From Desulfosarcina ovata subsp. ovata (GTDB lineage: Bacteria > Desulfobacterota > Desulfobacteria > Desulfobacterales > Desulfosarcinaceae): 64,000 bases of DNA. Positions 54,194-62,360 of the stretch are shown piece by piece; position 1 is the first letter of the stretch, and the number at the start of each line of letters is the position of its first letter. The stretch covers positions 3,534,001 through 3,598,000 of the forward strand of contig NZ_AP021879.1 in assembly GCF_009689005.1 (NCBI RefSeq), in the 5' to 3' direction. Under the pieces are notes generated by a model that did no database searches, was not told the origin of the DNA, and worked only from the letters and a program-made list of their open reading frames with translations. The translations under genes and the position numbers were made by a program.

Positions 54194-56659
54194 ATGCCTA
54201 TTTCACGCACCTGGTCCATCCGTATCCTCTGCTGCTGGTTGATCGCCGGCAGCTTTTTTGTGATCCCCCGGCCGGCCGTCTGCGCCGAAGGCGACGCCAC
54301 GGTGGCCGAAAGTGCGTCACCGGCCGAGCCGCTGCCCACCCTGGCCGAGATGGTCTACCAGTCGGGCACCCTGAGCCAGCAACTGGCCACCCTGAAAACC
54401 CGAACGGCCGACATCAACAGCCTGCAGAAGCTGGATCAGCAGCTCGACCAGGCCAAACTGCGCGTCGAGCAGTTCGACAGCCGGCTGACCGCCATGAATG
54501 CCGATGACCTGCAGAGCTACCAGCAGCTGGCGTCGGTTAAAAGCGATATTCGTGGAACCCGTGAGACCGTTGCCCGGCTGGCCGCCACCCTGGCCGAAAA
54601 TATCAACCCGGTGGAAACTTGGCGGCGGCAGTGGCTCGACCGGAAAAAGAAGTGGGCCCAATGGCACGCCCAACTGGGCGACGACCTGGCGCTGGAAAGC
54701 GTGGCCAGCGCCTTTGCCCGGGCCACGGCGGAGATCGATGAAGCCCTGAACCTGGTGACCCGCAAGCTGGAGCCGATGCTGGCCATCCAGCAGAAAATCG
54801 GCGACATCAACGCCCGGATCGACAGCCAGCGGGAGCGCATCGATGCCATGATGGCCCAGCAGCGCGGGGATGCCCTGCGTGGCGGCACCCCGACCATTTT
54901 TTCGCGGGACTACCTGCGACAACTTATCGACCTCTCCCATGAGCCGGGTAAAATCGCAAAGCCCATGGCCTTCACGGAAAAAGGCTTTTTTGCTGACAAG
55001 GCCTGGCTCATCGTGCTGCAGGTGGTGGTCTTTGCGCTGCTGCTCGGCCGGCTGCGCCGCCATGGGCCCGAGCTGATCAATCAGGCCAACCGGCGGTTTC
55101 TGGGCAAGCGTCCGGTTTCGGTGGCCCTTCTGGTGCCCATTTTTGCGCTCACCTTCCTCTACGGCACCCCGCCACCGCTCTGGCGCATGCTGATTCTCTC
55201 CCTGGCCGGTGTGGCCACGGCCCGGCTGATGACCCACTTTGTCGCCGAACGATGGATCCGGTTATCCATCTATATCCTGGTGACGGTGATGATCCTGTTC
55301 CAGGGACTGCTGATCCTGGGGATCCCCCTGGCACTGGTGCGGCTTTTCATCCTGGTGTGGACCGGGGCTGGCGTGGTCTTTTTCGGCTGGCGGGTCAGAA
55401 AGGAGATCGCCGGAGAGAAACCGGGCTGGCGGGAGGTATGGGCGCTACGGCTGGTGACGCTGATGTTTGCCATCATTCTGGTCACCGACATCATCGGTTT
55501 TAGCGGTTTTGCCACCCAGCTGATGGACGGTGCCATGCGTACGGCCATGCTGCTGCTCATGGGATGGGCCATGATCCGTCTGACCCGGACGGGGCTGGAG
55601 ATCGGTATGGAGTCGCTGCCCATGGGGAGCTTCCGGTTTTTGCGCAACAACGCCAACGAAATTCTCGCCCGGCTGATTTTTATCAGCAACGCGGTAATCG
55701 TTTTCTTCGTGGTCGCCAACCTGCTGGTGGCCTGGAAACTCTACGCCATTCCCGCGGATGCGGTTCAGGCGGTGCTCTCCTTCGGATTGTCCATGGGGGG
55801 GCACCACATCACCCTGGGGCTGGTGCTGGTGGCCGGCATCATCCTGTACGGTGCCTTCGTGCTCTCCTGGAGCTTGCAGGGGGTGCTCATGGAGAATGTG
55901 CTCAGCCGCGGGCATATGGACACCGGCGCCCGGCTTTCCATTGTGCGCCTGGTGCACTATGCTCTGATTCTGATCGGCTTCCTGATCGCCCTGTCGGCCA
56001 TGGGATTCGAGTTGCAGAACATCACCATCATCGGCGGTGCCCTCGGCGTCGGGATCGGTTTCGGCATGCAGAACATCGTCAACAACTTCGTCTCCGGCCT
56101 GATCCTGCTCTTCGAACGGCCCATCAAGGTGGGCGACGTGGTGCAGCTCGGCGACGGCCAGCAGGGGCGGGTCACCAACCTGGGATTGCGGGCGACCACG
56201 GTACAGACCTTCGACCGGGCCGAAATCGTCGTGCCCAACGGCGATCTCATCTCCAGCCAGGTGACCAACTGGACCCTGGGCGACCGCAGCATGCGGCTGA
56301 CCATCCCCGTTGGTGTGGCCTACGGATCGGACGTGGAAACGGTTATGCGGGTGCTCATGGCCGTGGCCACGGAGAGCGACAAGGTGCTCAAGGATCCCCA
56401 GCCCATGGTGCTGTTTCTTAATTTCGGAGACAGCTCGCTGGATTTTCAGCTCCGGGTGTGGATTGCCGATTTCAACGAGCGCCGCATCATCCAGAGTGCC
56501 CTGATCCGTGAAATCGATCGCCGCTTCCGTATCGGAAACGTGGAGATTCCCTTTCCCCAGCGTGACCTGCACCTGCGCAGCGTGGACGATACGGCTGCGG
56601 ATCGTTTAAACTCAAAAGAAGCACCGCCTCCCCCGGCGGCGGTGCCGGAAAGCGAATAG
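54194..56659 (+). CDS. Large MscS/KefA-type mechanosensitive channel
   Basis: 821 residues. A signal peptide (ILCCWLIAGSFFVIPRPAVC) is followed by about 230 residues of periplasmic coiled coil and about ten membrane segments. The MscS pore and beta domain come last (IIGGALGVGIGFGMQNIVNN, LILLFERPIKVGDVVQLGDG, VQTFDRAEIVVPNGDLISSQ). The Gly/Ala-packed pore helix GGALGVGIGFGMQNIVNNFV is intact. It acts as a safety valve against hypo-osmotic shock; the long periplasmic part may sense the wall. The next gene starts three bases after the stop. Confidence 0.92.
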   Translation: MPISRTWSIRILCCWLIAGSFFVIPRPAVCAEGDATVAESASPAEPLPTLAEMVYQSGTLSQQLATLKTRTADINSLQKLDQQLDQAKLRVEQFDSRLTAMNADDLQSYQQLASVKSDIRGTRETVARLAATLAENINPVETWRRQWLDRKKKWAQWHAQLGDDLALESVASAFARATAEIDEALNLVTRKLEPMLAIQQKIGDINARIDSQRERIDAMMAQQRGDALRGGTPTIFSRDYLRQLIDLSHEPGKIAKPMAFTEKGFFADKAWLIVLQVVVFALLLGRLRRHGPELINQANRRFLGKRPVSVALLVPIFALTFLYGTPPPLWRMLILSLAGVATARLMTHFVAERWIRLSIYILVTVMILFQGLLILGIPLALVRLFILVWTGAGVVFFGWRVRKEIAGEKPGWREVWALRLVTLMFAIILVTDIIGFSGFATQLMDGAMRTAMLLLMGWAMIRLTRTGLEIGMESLPMGSFRFLRNNANEILARLIFISNAVIVFFVVANLLVAWKLYAIPADAVQAVLSFGLSMGGHHITLGLVLVAGIILYGAFVLSWSLQGVLMENVLSRGHMDTGARLSIVRLVHYALILIGFLIALSAMGFELQNITIIGGALGVGIGFGMQNIVNNFVSGLILLFERPIKVGDVVQLGDGQQGRVTNLGLRATTVQTFDRAEIVVPNGDLISSQVTNWTLGDRSMRLTIPVGVAYGSDVETVMRVLMAVATESDKVLKDPQPMVLFLNFGDSSLDFQLRVWIADFNERRIIQSALIREIDRRFRIGNVEIPFPQRDLHLRSVDDTAADRLNSKEAPPPPAAVPESE

Positions 56660-56662
56660 CTG

Positions 56663-57400
56663 ATGACTCCGACCATGGACCAGATGCGCGCCCACCGCTC
56701 CATCCGCAAGTTCACAGACCGGACCGTGGATGACGACACCGTGCAGGCGATCGTCTCGGCGGCCCAGGGTGCGGCGACCTCCCATTTTGTACAGGCCTAC
56801 ACGGTGATCCAGGTCAAGGACCAGGAGAAACGCACGGCCATCGCCCAACTGTCAGGCCCCCAGGCATGGGTGGAACAGGCGCCGGTCTTCCTGGTTTTCT
56901 GTGCCGACCTGAGCCGCCTGGAAACCGCCTGCGACATGCAAGCGGGTGCCATGGAAAAGGGCTGGGCCGAGCAGTTTGTCACCGCCACCGTGGATGTGGC
57001 CCTGCTTGCCCAGAACGTTCTCCTGGCGGCCGAATCCCTGGGGATGGGCGGTGTTTTCATCGGCGGCATCCGCAACGATCCCCAGACGGTCTGCGACCTG
57101 CTGGCGATCCCCGATCAGGCCTATCCGGTGTTTGGCATGTGCCTGGGCTGGCCGGCCCACGACCCGCCGCCCAAACCGCGCCTGCCGGTCGAGGCCGTGC
57201 TCTTCACCGACCGTTATCCAGAAACCCATGACCGGCAAATGCTCTCCGACTACGACCGGATCATCAACCACTACTACCTACACCGCAACAGCAACCTCCG
57301 GGATGAAACCTGGACTCGCCAGATGGCCGATTTCATGGGCCGGATCATCCGGCCACACATGAAGGCCTTTTTGGAGAAGAGAGGCTTGTTTTTGAAATAG
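56663..57400 (+). CDS. NfsA-type flavin nitroreductase/oxidoreductase
   Basis: 245-residue FMN enzyme. The N-terminal FMN site is MRAHRSIRKFTDRTVDDDTV and a second FMN/phosphate site is in AESLGMGGVFIGGIRNDPQT, with LGWPAHDPPPKPRLPVEAVL further on, as in NfsA. NfsA proteins use NADPH to reduce nitroaromatics and quinones; the natural substrate here is unknown. It follows the channel gene by three bases. Its stop is immediately followed by an aldehyde-dehydrogenase remnant. Confidence 0.9.
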   Translation: MTPTMDQMRAHRSIRKFTDRTVDDDTVQAIVSAAQGAATSHFVQAYTVIQVKDQEKRTAIAQLSGPQAWVEQAPVFLVFCADLSRLETACDMQAGAMEKGWAEQFVTATVDVALLAQNVLLAAESLGMGGVFIGGIRNDPQTVCDLLAIPDQAYPVFGMCLGWPAHDPPPKPRLPVEAVLFTDRYPETHDRQMLSDYDRIINHYYLHRNSNLRDETWTRQMADFMGRIIRPHMKAFLEKRGLFLK

Positions 57401-57519
57401 GACGGGTGGCCGAGTCCCTGGAGTACGGCATGGTCGGCGTCAACACCGGCCTGATTTCAACCGATTTTATCTGCAAGTGTGGCCCGGCCCATTACCCTTG
57501 GCCGACTCCGTTTCATTGA
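57400..57519 (+). pseudogene. Remnant of succinate-semialdehyde/aldehyde dehydrogenase C-terminus
   Basis: Starting on the last base of the nitroreductase stop, an open frame reads GRVAESLEYGMVGVNTGLIS and then loses the family and stops at 57519. That stretch is the conserved C-terminal block of GabD-type aldehyde dehydrogenases, normally followed by APFGGVKESG. No start or upstream part exists, so it is a deletion scar. The rest of 57520-57859 contains a small GCTCCCA-type palindrome (57529-57553) and otherwise nothing I can support. Confidence 0.65.
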
Positions 57520-57528
57520 TTTGCGTCT

Positions 57529-57553
57529 CGCTCCCATGCTCCGCGTGGGAGCG
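57529..57553. repeat. Short GCTCCCA-type palindrome
   Basis: CGCTCCCATGC and GCGTGGGAGCG flank a 3-base loop. The same type recurs at 58735-58760. It is a common intergenic REP form in deltaproteobacteria. Confidence 0.6.
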
Positions 57554-57859
57554 CCAGCTATGTTTTACCGGATCAGCATGAATTGTCCAACTCGCATGAG
57601 TTCCAAGTTGTGCGTTTCACCTTACTGAAGAGATAAGGCGATTGGCGGAAAAGAAAATACCAGGATGCGCAGGATTTTCATTCGTATTCAAGGCGGTTTT
57701 TTTTACGCATAGTGGGGCTATGTGTGGAAAAGCCCAACGCAGAAGACGGATGAAAAGACAAGCAGGCGGGTATATTCTTTGACAGAAATCGCCTAACCCT
57801 TCTGACAGATGGTGAACGTCGCATTCCGACACCTTCACCCGTCAGCCTATCCACCTATT

Positions 57860-58480
57860 TCATTTCACCTTCCGAACAATCCCCACATACTTCCCCAAAA
57901 CGGTTACCTGACTGCGCTGAGGGCCTTTGAACACCAATGGCGAATAGGCGGCATTGGCCGGTTCCAGGGTCAGACTGCTGCGGTCGAAACGCACGATTTT
58001 CAGCGTGGCTTCAGCCAGCAGGTTCTGCACCATCACGGCGGCAATCTGTCCGTTTTCGACCCGCTTCTGCGGACGGATGATCGCCAGGTCGCCGTCCATG
58101 ATATGGGCATCGATCATGGAGTCTCCCTTGACGCGCAATCCAAAGCAGCGTTTGCAACCGAACAGGGCCGGTGATATGGACAGCTCCGCTTCAATGTTTT
58201 CGATGGCTTCCATGGGTTGGCCGGCGGCGATCGTTCCGATCAACGGAATGCCGGGGCCGATCACATCCCTGTTGAACCGCCAGGCGCGTTTTTTTCCCGG
58301 TTCGGCCACAAGGTAGCCCTTGTCCTTGAGAAGGTTCAGGATGCGGTGGATGCCGGCCGGACCGCTCAGCCCAAAATGGGCACAAATTTCGCGCACCGTG
58401 GGAGCCATACGCTGCTCCTGCTGAAACGCGATGATGTACTCCAGTACGCTTTTTTGTCGTGGCGTGAGATCGGATGTCAT
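57860..58480 (-). CDS. lexA: SOS repressor LexA
   Basis: 206 residues from ATG 58480. The N-terminal winged helix is LTPRQKSVLEYIIAFQQEQR and APTVREICAHFGLSGPAGIH. The self-cleavage site AAG is in IPLIGTIAAGQPMEAI, the nucleophile Ser in GLRVKGDSMIDAHIMDGDLA and the Lys in LAEATLKIVRFD. LexA is cleaved on RecA activation and controls DNA-damage genes. It sits 308 bases downstream of the integron integrase on the same strand; canonical integron integrases are SOS-controlled. The frame extends upstream to 58660, but that part is not LexA-like. Confidence 0.94.
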   Translation of the reverse strand: MTSDLTPRQKSVLEYIIAFQQEQRMAPTVREICAHFGLSGPAGIHRILNLLKDKGYLVAEPGKKRAWRFNRDVIGPGIPLIGTIAAGQPMEAIENIEAELSISPALFGCKRCFGLRVKGDSMIDAHIMDGDLAIIRPQKRVENGQIAAVMVQNLLAEATLKIVRFDRSSLTLEPANAAYSPLVFKGPQRSQVTVLGKYVGIVRKVK

Positions 58481-58496
58481 GGAATCGCTCCATAAT

Positions 58497-58532
58497 AATG
58501 TTGATAAACAGCCGCTGACACACATCAACAGC
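58497..58532 (-). promoter_or_regulatory. Dyad-rich region upstream of lexA (possible operator)
   Basis: TGTTGATAAACA (58500-58511) is an inner dyad, and TGTTGA (58500) is mirrored by TCAACA about 20 bases further right. LexA usually represses itself, so a site is expected here. The sequence matches no LexA consensus I can name with confidence, and no clear matching site is seen before intI. Confidence 0.3.
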
Positions 58533-58560
58533 CTCGCCAACCCCGGCCCCTTGTATGCAG

Positions 58561-58760
58561 GATAACCGCATTTGGATCGATTTGCAGTTCTTCGCGGGCA
58601 TGGCCCGCTCTTACACGCATCAATGGCTTCGTCAAGCATGGTTTTGTAAGAGCTGGCCATGCCTGCGACTTTTACCTATTTCCAACGCTCCGGCGGTTTT
58701 TGCCTGGTTTCCATGCTCCAGCGGTTTTTTTCCTGGTTCCCATGCTCCAGCGTGGGAACC
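58561..58760. repeat. REP-like elements between lexA and intI
   Basis: TCGCGGGCATGGCCCGCTCTTACA (start 58593) is mirrored by TGTAAGAGCTGGCCATGCCTGC near 58643 over about 22 of 24 bases, a second copy of the inner pair at 39052-39133. It also keeps ATAACCGCATTTGGA to its left. A further palindrome GGTTCCCATGC/GCGTGGGAACC lies at 58735-58760, with a partial copy near 58706. These fill the 308-base gap, which has no gene. Confidence 0.65.
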
Positions 58761-58788
58761 CAAACCTTTCGGTTAGAATTCATTACGG

Positions 58789-59829
58789 TCAATTCTTGAA
58801 AAGCATGTCACTTGGGCTTTGCACACCCTTGCCGCCCTTGTTAAGCACATGGGTATAGATCATGGTCGTAGACACATCCTTGTGGCCCAGCAGTTCCTGC
58901 ACGGTTCGAATATCATACCCCGATTCCAACAGGTGTGTCGCAAAGCTGTGCCGCATGGAGTGGCAGCTTCCGGGTTTTGTTATCTTGCAGGATTTGATGG
59001 CCTTTTTAATGGCACGTTGCAGTACCGCCTCAGATAGGTGATGGCGTTGTTCGATGCCGGTCCTGGGGTCGATGGACCGTTTGGTTGCTGGGAATACATA
59101 CTGCCATGACCAGCTACGATTCGCATGAGGGTATTTTCTTTCCAGGGCATATGGGAGATACACCGTCCCGAATCCTGCCTTCAGATCGATTGCATGTGCA
59201 AGTTTGATCTTTTCCAGATGCCTCGATAGCGCCTCAACGACGATTTCCGGTAGCATGGTAACCCGGTCTTTCTGTCCCTTGCCGTTACGAACAACAATTT
59301 GCTGGTAACCAAAATCGATATCTTTAACCCGCAGCCGGACGCATTCCATCAAACGCAGGCCCGCCCCATAAAGCAGTTGGCCCATGATCCAGGTGACGCC
59401 GTCAAGCTGTAAAAGGATGTTTCGGACTTCCTCCCGGGTGAAGACTACCGGTAATTTTAATGGCCTTTTTGCGTACGTCAGATTTTCGAATTGAGAAAGT
59501 TCCTTTTTCAGGACATGGCGATAAAGAAACACAAGGGCGCACAATGCCTGGTTCTGAGTGGAACTGGCAACTTTTCTCTGGACGGCCAGATAGTTCAAAA
59601 AATCGGTTATATGGTTTTCATTGAGATCGTTGGGGTGGCGTTTGTCATGAAAAAAAATGTACCGTTTGATCCATCCGAGGTATGATTCCTCGGTACGGAT
59701 ACTGTAATGCATGCGGCGGATGCAATGTCGAACCTGATCCAGCAAACGTGGTTTTGTGCCATCCAGGTCTTTAACCATTGAAGACGGATCGTAAGAATTG
59801 TTTGGGGTTGTGGGAAATCGTTCAGCCAT
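58789..59829 (-). CDS. intI: Integron integrase IntI
   Basis: 346-residue tyrosine recombinase. Catalytic residues are visible: Arg in LYGAGLRLMECVRLRVKDID, Lys in VVRNGKGQKDRVT, then CHSMRHSFATHLLESGYDIR, LLGHKDVSTT and the Tyr in MIYTHVLNKGGKGV. Between them is the patch found only in IntI proteins (ALERKYPHANRSWSWQYVFP, ATKRSIDPRTG). GGAGG lies six bases before ATG 59829. IntI recombines attI with attC to insert or shuffle gene cassettes. It points away from the cassette array, as in all integrons. The gene looks intact. Confidence 0.95.
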   Translation of the reverse strand: MAERFPTTPNNSYDPSSMVKDLDGTKPRLLDQVRHCIRRMHYSIRTEESYLGWIKRYIFFHDKRHPNDLNENHITDFLNYLAVQRKVASSTQNQALCALVFLYRHVLKKELSQFENLTYAKRPLKLPVVFTREEVRNILLQLDGVTWIMGQLLYGAGLRLMECVRLRVKDIDFGYQQIVVRNGKGQKDRVTMLPEIVVEALSRHLEKIKLAHAIDLKAGFGTVYLPYALERKYPHANRSWSWQYVFPATKRSIDPRTGIEQRHHLSEAVLQRAIKKAIKSCKITKPGSCHSMRHSFATHLLESGYDIRTVQELLGHKDVSTTMIYTHVLNKGGKGVQSPSDMLFKN

Positions 59830-59965
59830 GGCGCGCCTCCGATCAAACTCATTAAATCCATGATACCAAATATTTACATTGACACTTCGGTTGATTACGA
59901 ATATTTATTTCTCGTATACTCAAAAACGTTGCTTTCCAAAAGATCCAGGCATTAACATTTGTTCA

Positions 59966-60008
59966 TGTTACACTATGCATTCATGAAATGTCAATTTTTT
60001 ATTTGACA
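59966..60008. promoter_or_regulatory. Back-to-back promoter region of intI and the cassette array
   Basis: An inverted pair TGTCAA (59989-59994) and TTGACA (60003-60008) provides a -35 box on each strand. On the minus strand an 18-base spacer leads to TAACAT, a plausible intI promoter. On the plus strand the -35 is perfect but a clear -10 at normal spacing is not visible, so the cassette promoter remains uncertain. Confidence 0.35.
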
Positions 60009-60010
60009 AT

Positions 60011-60130
60011 TTAGTCGTATAGCAAGGTTGAATATGGTTGATAGGCTGCAAATTAGTCGTATAGCAAAGTTTCGTAAACAATAATGTCGTATTATAAGGC
60101 GACTGTTCGGTCGTCTAATCTATGTTGGCT
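60011..60130 (+). other. attI-like integration site with 19-base direct repeats
   Basis: TTAGTCGTATAGCAA(G/A)GTT occurs at 60011-60029 and 60053-60071 (42-base period), with a shorter related GTCGTAT at 60086. attI1 likewise carries direct repeats bound by IntI. The likely crossover core is GTTGGCT at 60124-60130, only 17 bases before the first cassette ORF. Similar cores end the attC-like sites at 63490 (GTTGGCG) and 63842 (GTTAGCT). The position between intI and the array is as expected. Confidence 0.6.
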
Positions 60131-60146
60131 TGAGAGAAGATAAGGC

Positions 60147-61262
60147 ATGTCCTATTACTACCGAGGATACAGGCGAGGTCGTTATTGGGGGGCGTACCAT
60201 GTCAGCAAGCGCCGTCATCTGACAAACCTGTTCGGCGGCATTGATCAGGACATCGAGCGCGCTTTCTTTGCCCTTTCTTCGTCCGAGCTCGAGGCGCTCT
60301 TCATGGTCTATGGCCGTCAGTACGGCAAGAGTGCAGAAGCCTATGCCCGACGCACATACCCTCAGTGGAAGAGCGGTGCTGTAAAGCTGAGTGGACAAAC
60401 GGCGGAACGACTTCTCGAACTCCTGCCGCCGCGCCTCTCCAAAGAACAGAGATATGAGCTTATACGCAAGCTGCGGAAGCACTACCTTAAACGAACCAAT
60501 GAGTACGTAGCAACGCCCCCGGAGACTTGGCGTCAACGTGTGATTCCGGCCGTGGAAAAAGTAATCAGAGCCAGCAGGGATTTTAAACTGCCTCAAGAGT
60601 TATACGAAAAGGCCACATGGTTAACAGATGGAGACACGCAAGCGGTACATCGTATCCTGCATTCGATTGAGGAAGAGGAGGCCCGTCAGAGAACCGCATA
60701 TTTGGATGCCGAGTTCAAGCGAATCGAAGTATTTGTGGCTAATATCAAGACTACCGATTCGGCATCCCACACTATTTCAATTCCGCAAGGAGATATTCAT
60801 GTAACAATTCAGAAAGAAAAAACGACACTGCTACAATCAATATTTGGATCAAGGGGGACGACCATGAGCGGGAATAGCCATGAACTGGTTTCAAGGGAAG
60901 AATTACAGAAGGCTCTTGTCCTACAGCAATCCAGAGGAAATCTATTGAAACTCACGTTGGATGACCTTAGTGAGAATCAGAAGATTGAATTGCGTGAGAA
61001 GATTCTTGAGGAACAAATTGGTCTGGATGTGTCGCAAGCTAAGGCTGACCAACGTTTCCACAATAGTACGCGAGACATGGCGAGTACAATCCAGGCTGTT
61101 CGCAGTCTGGAACAGTCAAGCAAGAGTGACTACGAGGTACGATCGACGTTCGAGACGGCTAGTGGAAACACCGACATCACTGTTAAGAAAAACAACAACA
61201 CGGTAATTATTGTGATAGCTATTGTTGTTGGAATTATCCTCTTTCTCCTTCTGAGCAAGTGA
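60147..61262 (+). CDS. Cassette 1 gene A: tail-anchored protein of unknown function
   Basis: 371 residues, not recognised. The N-terminus is Tyr/Arg-rich (MSYYYRGYRRGRYWGAYHVS), and the first ~190 residues are helical and basic (LFGGIDQDIERAFFALSSSE, LVPPR-like LLELLPPRLSKEQRYELIRK). The middle has long charged helices (DDLSENQKIELREKILEEQI). A single C-terminal membrane helix (TVIIVIAIVVGIILFLLLSK) makes it a tail-anchored protein facing the cytosol. AT content and codon use differ from the GC-rich chromosome to the left. It precedes gene B by four bases. Confidence 0.82.
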   Translation: MSYYYRGYRRGRYWGAYHVSKRRHLTNLFGGIDQDIERAFFALSSSELEALFMVYGRQYGKSAEAYARRTYPQWKSGAVKLSGQTAERLLELLPPRLSKEQRYELIRKLRKHYLKRTNEYVATPPETWRQRVIPAVEKVIRASRDFKLPQELYEKATWLTDGDTQAVHRILHSIEEEEARQRTAYLDAEFKRIEVFVANIKTTDSASHTISIPQGDIHVTIQKEKTTLLQSIFGSRGTTMSGNSHELVSREELQKALVLQQSRGNLLKLTLDDLSENQKIELREKILEEQIGLDVSQAKADQRFHNSTRDMASTIQAVRSLEQSSKSDYEVRSTFETASGNTDITVKKNNNTVIIVIAIVVGIILFLLLSK

Positions 61263-61266
61263 CGGC

Positions 61267-61776
61267 ATGAACATAGTCATCAAAAAGAAGCCCCACCTAA
61301 CCTACACCATCAAGGTGGCTGCGGTAACCCTCTTAGTTTTTGCCGTGGTTGGGCTGATCGTGCGATTCACGAGGGACGCAGACCGGGAATCTCCGGGTTC
61401 GGGGCAATCGCTCGGCCATATTCTGACGGCAAGCTCATCACTCCTCATACCAAGTATTCCTTTAAGAGTCCCAACTGATGGCAACGAGCATCAATGGACC
61501 ACTGCTCTATCCGAGACTATTCGAGGCAAGCCAGAGGTCTCGGTCCAGTTTGGACGAGCTGATGTGCTTACCGAGAACTATGCAGTTGAGGTTGATTTCT
61601 TGCCGAAGTGGAAGGAAGGTCTCGGTCAAGCACTGCATTATGGAGACGTAACAGGTTTGATTCCGGTGCTTGCACTCATAGCACGAGAACCTCCCGATGA
61701 AGAATTGCTAAAGCAGATCGAGAGACTTTGTGCGTCGAAAGGTGTAAAGGTCGTGCTACTTGTGCCAGAAATCTGA
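61267..61776 (+). CDS. Cassette 1 gene B: membrane-anchored PD-(D/E)xK-like nuclease-fold protein
   Basis: 169 residues. An N-terminal membrane helix (VAAVTLLVFAVVGLIVRF) places the rest on one face of the membrane. The C-terminal ~90 residues resemble a restriction-endonuclease-like core: FGRADVLTENYAVEVDFLPK then WKEGLGQALHYGDVTGLIPV. The Asp and the E-V-D strand are kept, but the catalytic Lys expected after the Glu is replaced, with Lys only a few residues later, so activity is uncertain. It starts four bases after gene A and ends just before attC1, so both genes move as one cassette. Confidence 0.75.
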   Translation: MNIVIKKKPHLTYTIKVAAVTLLVFAVVGLIVRFTRDADRESPGSGQSLGHILTASSSLLIPSIPLRVPTDGNEHQWTTALSETIRGKPEVSVQFGRADVLTENYAVEVDFLPKWKEGLGQALHYGDVTGLIPVLALIAREPPDEELLKQIERLCASKGVKVVLLVPEI

Positions 61777-61783
61777 AGACAAA

Positions 61784-61854
61784 AGCCAACCAAAGGCTCC
61801 ACTTGACTTGAAAAACGCTTCGCGTTTTCCATGCAAGTGAACCCAATCGTAGGC
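61784..61854 (+). other. attC-like site 1 (end of cassette 1), degenerate ends
   Basis: An imperfect palindrome: CACTTGACTTGAAAAACGC (61800-61818) against GCGTTTTCCATGCAAGTG (61822-61839), with a 3-base loop and one unpaired base, as attC hairpins show. The flanking boxes AGCCAAC (61784-61790) and CGTAGGC (61848-61854) are worn versions of the R boxes. The stem sequence is of a type common in attC sites. Confidence 0.6.
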
Positions 61855-61880
61855 AAAATTAAAATAAGGAGGTATGTAAA

Positions 61881-62345
61881 ATGGTTCGAATCAAAACGAT
61901 TATTGTTATGGCCTTAGCTTTACCGATGATGCTTACTGGCTGCATGACGGCGGCACAACATCAACAAAGCCTACATTCTGCTCAAGAACGTGAAATGACA
62001 GTAGGGATTGTTCAGAAAGAAATACGGTATGGCATGTCACAGGCAGATGTAGCCGCTGCTCTCGGATCCCCCAACATAGTAACAAAAGATAGCGAAGGCA
62101 AGGAAACTTGGATATATGACAAAATAGCGACTGAAGCATCATACTCCAAAAGCAGTTCACAAATCAGCGGTGGCGGCGGTGCTGGTGGTATCGCGGGAAC
62201 CACGCTACTTCTTGGCATCATTGGCGGAGGATACTCACAAGCATCTGGAGCAGCAAGTTCAACGCAAAAGACTCTTACTGTAATAATAAAATTCGATGAC
62301 AAAAATCAGGTTGACTCATTTTCTTATCACTCAAGCAAATTCTAA
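61881..62345 (+). CDS. Cassette 2 gene A: SmpA/BamE-like lipoprotein
   Basis: 154 residues. Signal peptide and lipobox MVRIKTIIVMALALPMMLTG then Cys. The mature part has the SmpA/OmlA-type repeat VQKEIRYGMSQADVAAALGS and KETWIYDKIATEAS. A glycine-rich hydrophobic stretch (SGGGGAGGIAGTTLLLGIIG) follows, then a beta-rich end. BamE-like modules sit in the outer membrane, but in a cassette this is more likely an independent lipoprotein. AAGGAGGT precedes the ATG. It is followed after 15 bases by a second lipoprotein gene. Confidence 0.85.
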   Translation: MVRIKTIIVMALALPMMLTGCMTAAQHQQSLHSAQEREMTVGIVQKEIRYGMSQADVAAALGSPNIVTKDSEGKETWIYDKIATEASYSKSSSQISGGGGAGGIAGTTLLLGIIGGGYSQASGAASSTQKTLTVIIKFDDKNQVDSFSYHSSKF

Positions 62346-62360
62346 TGAGGAAGGGTATTT

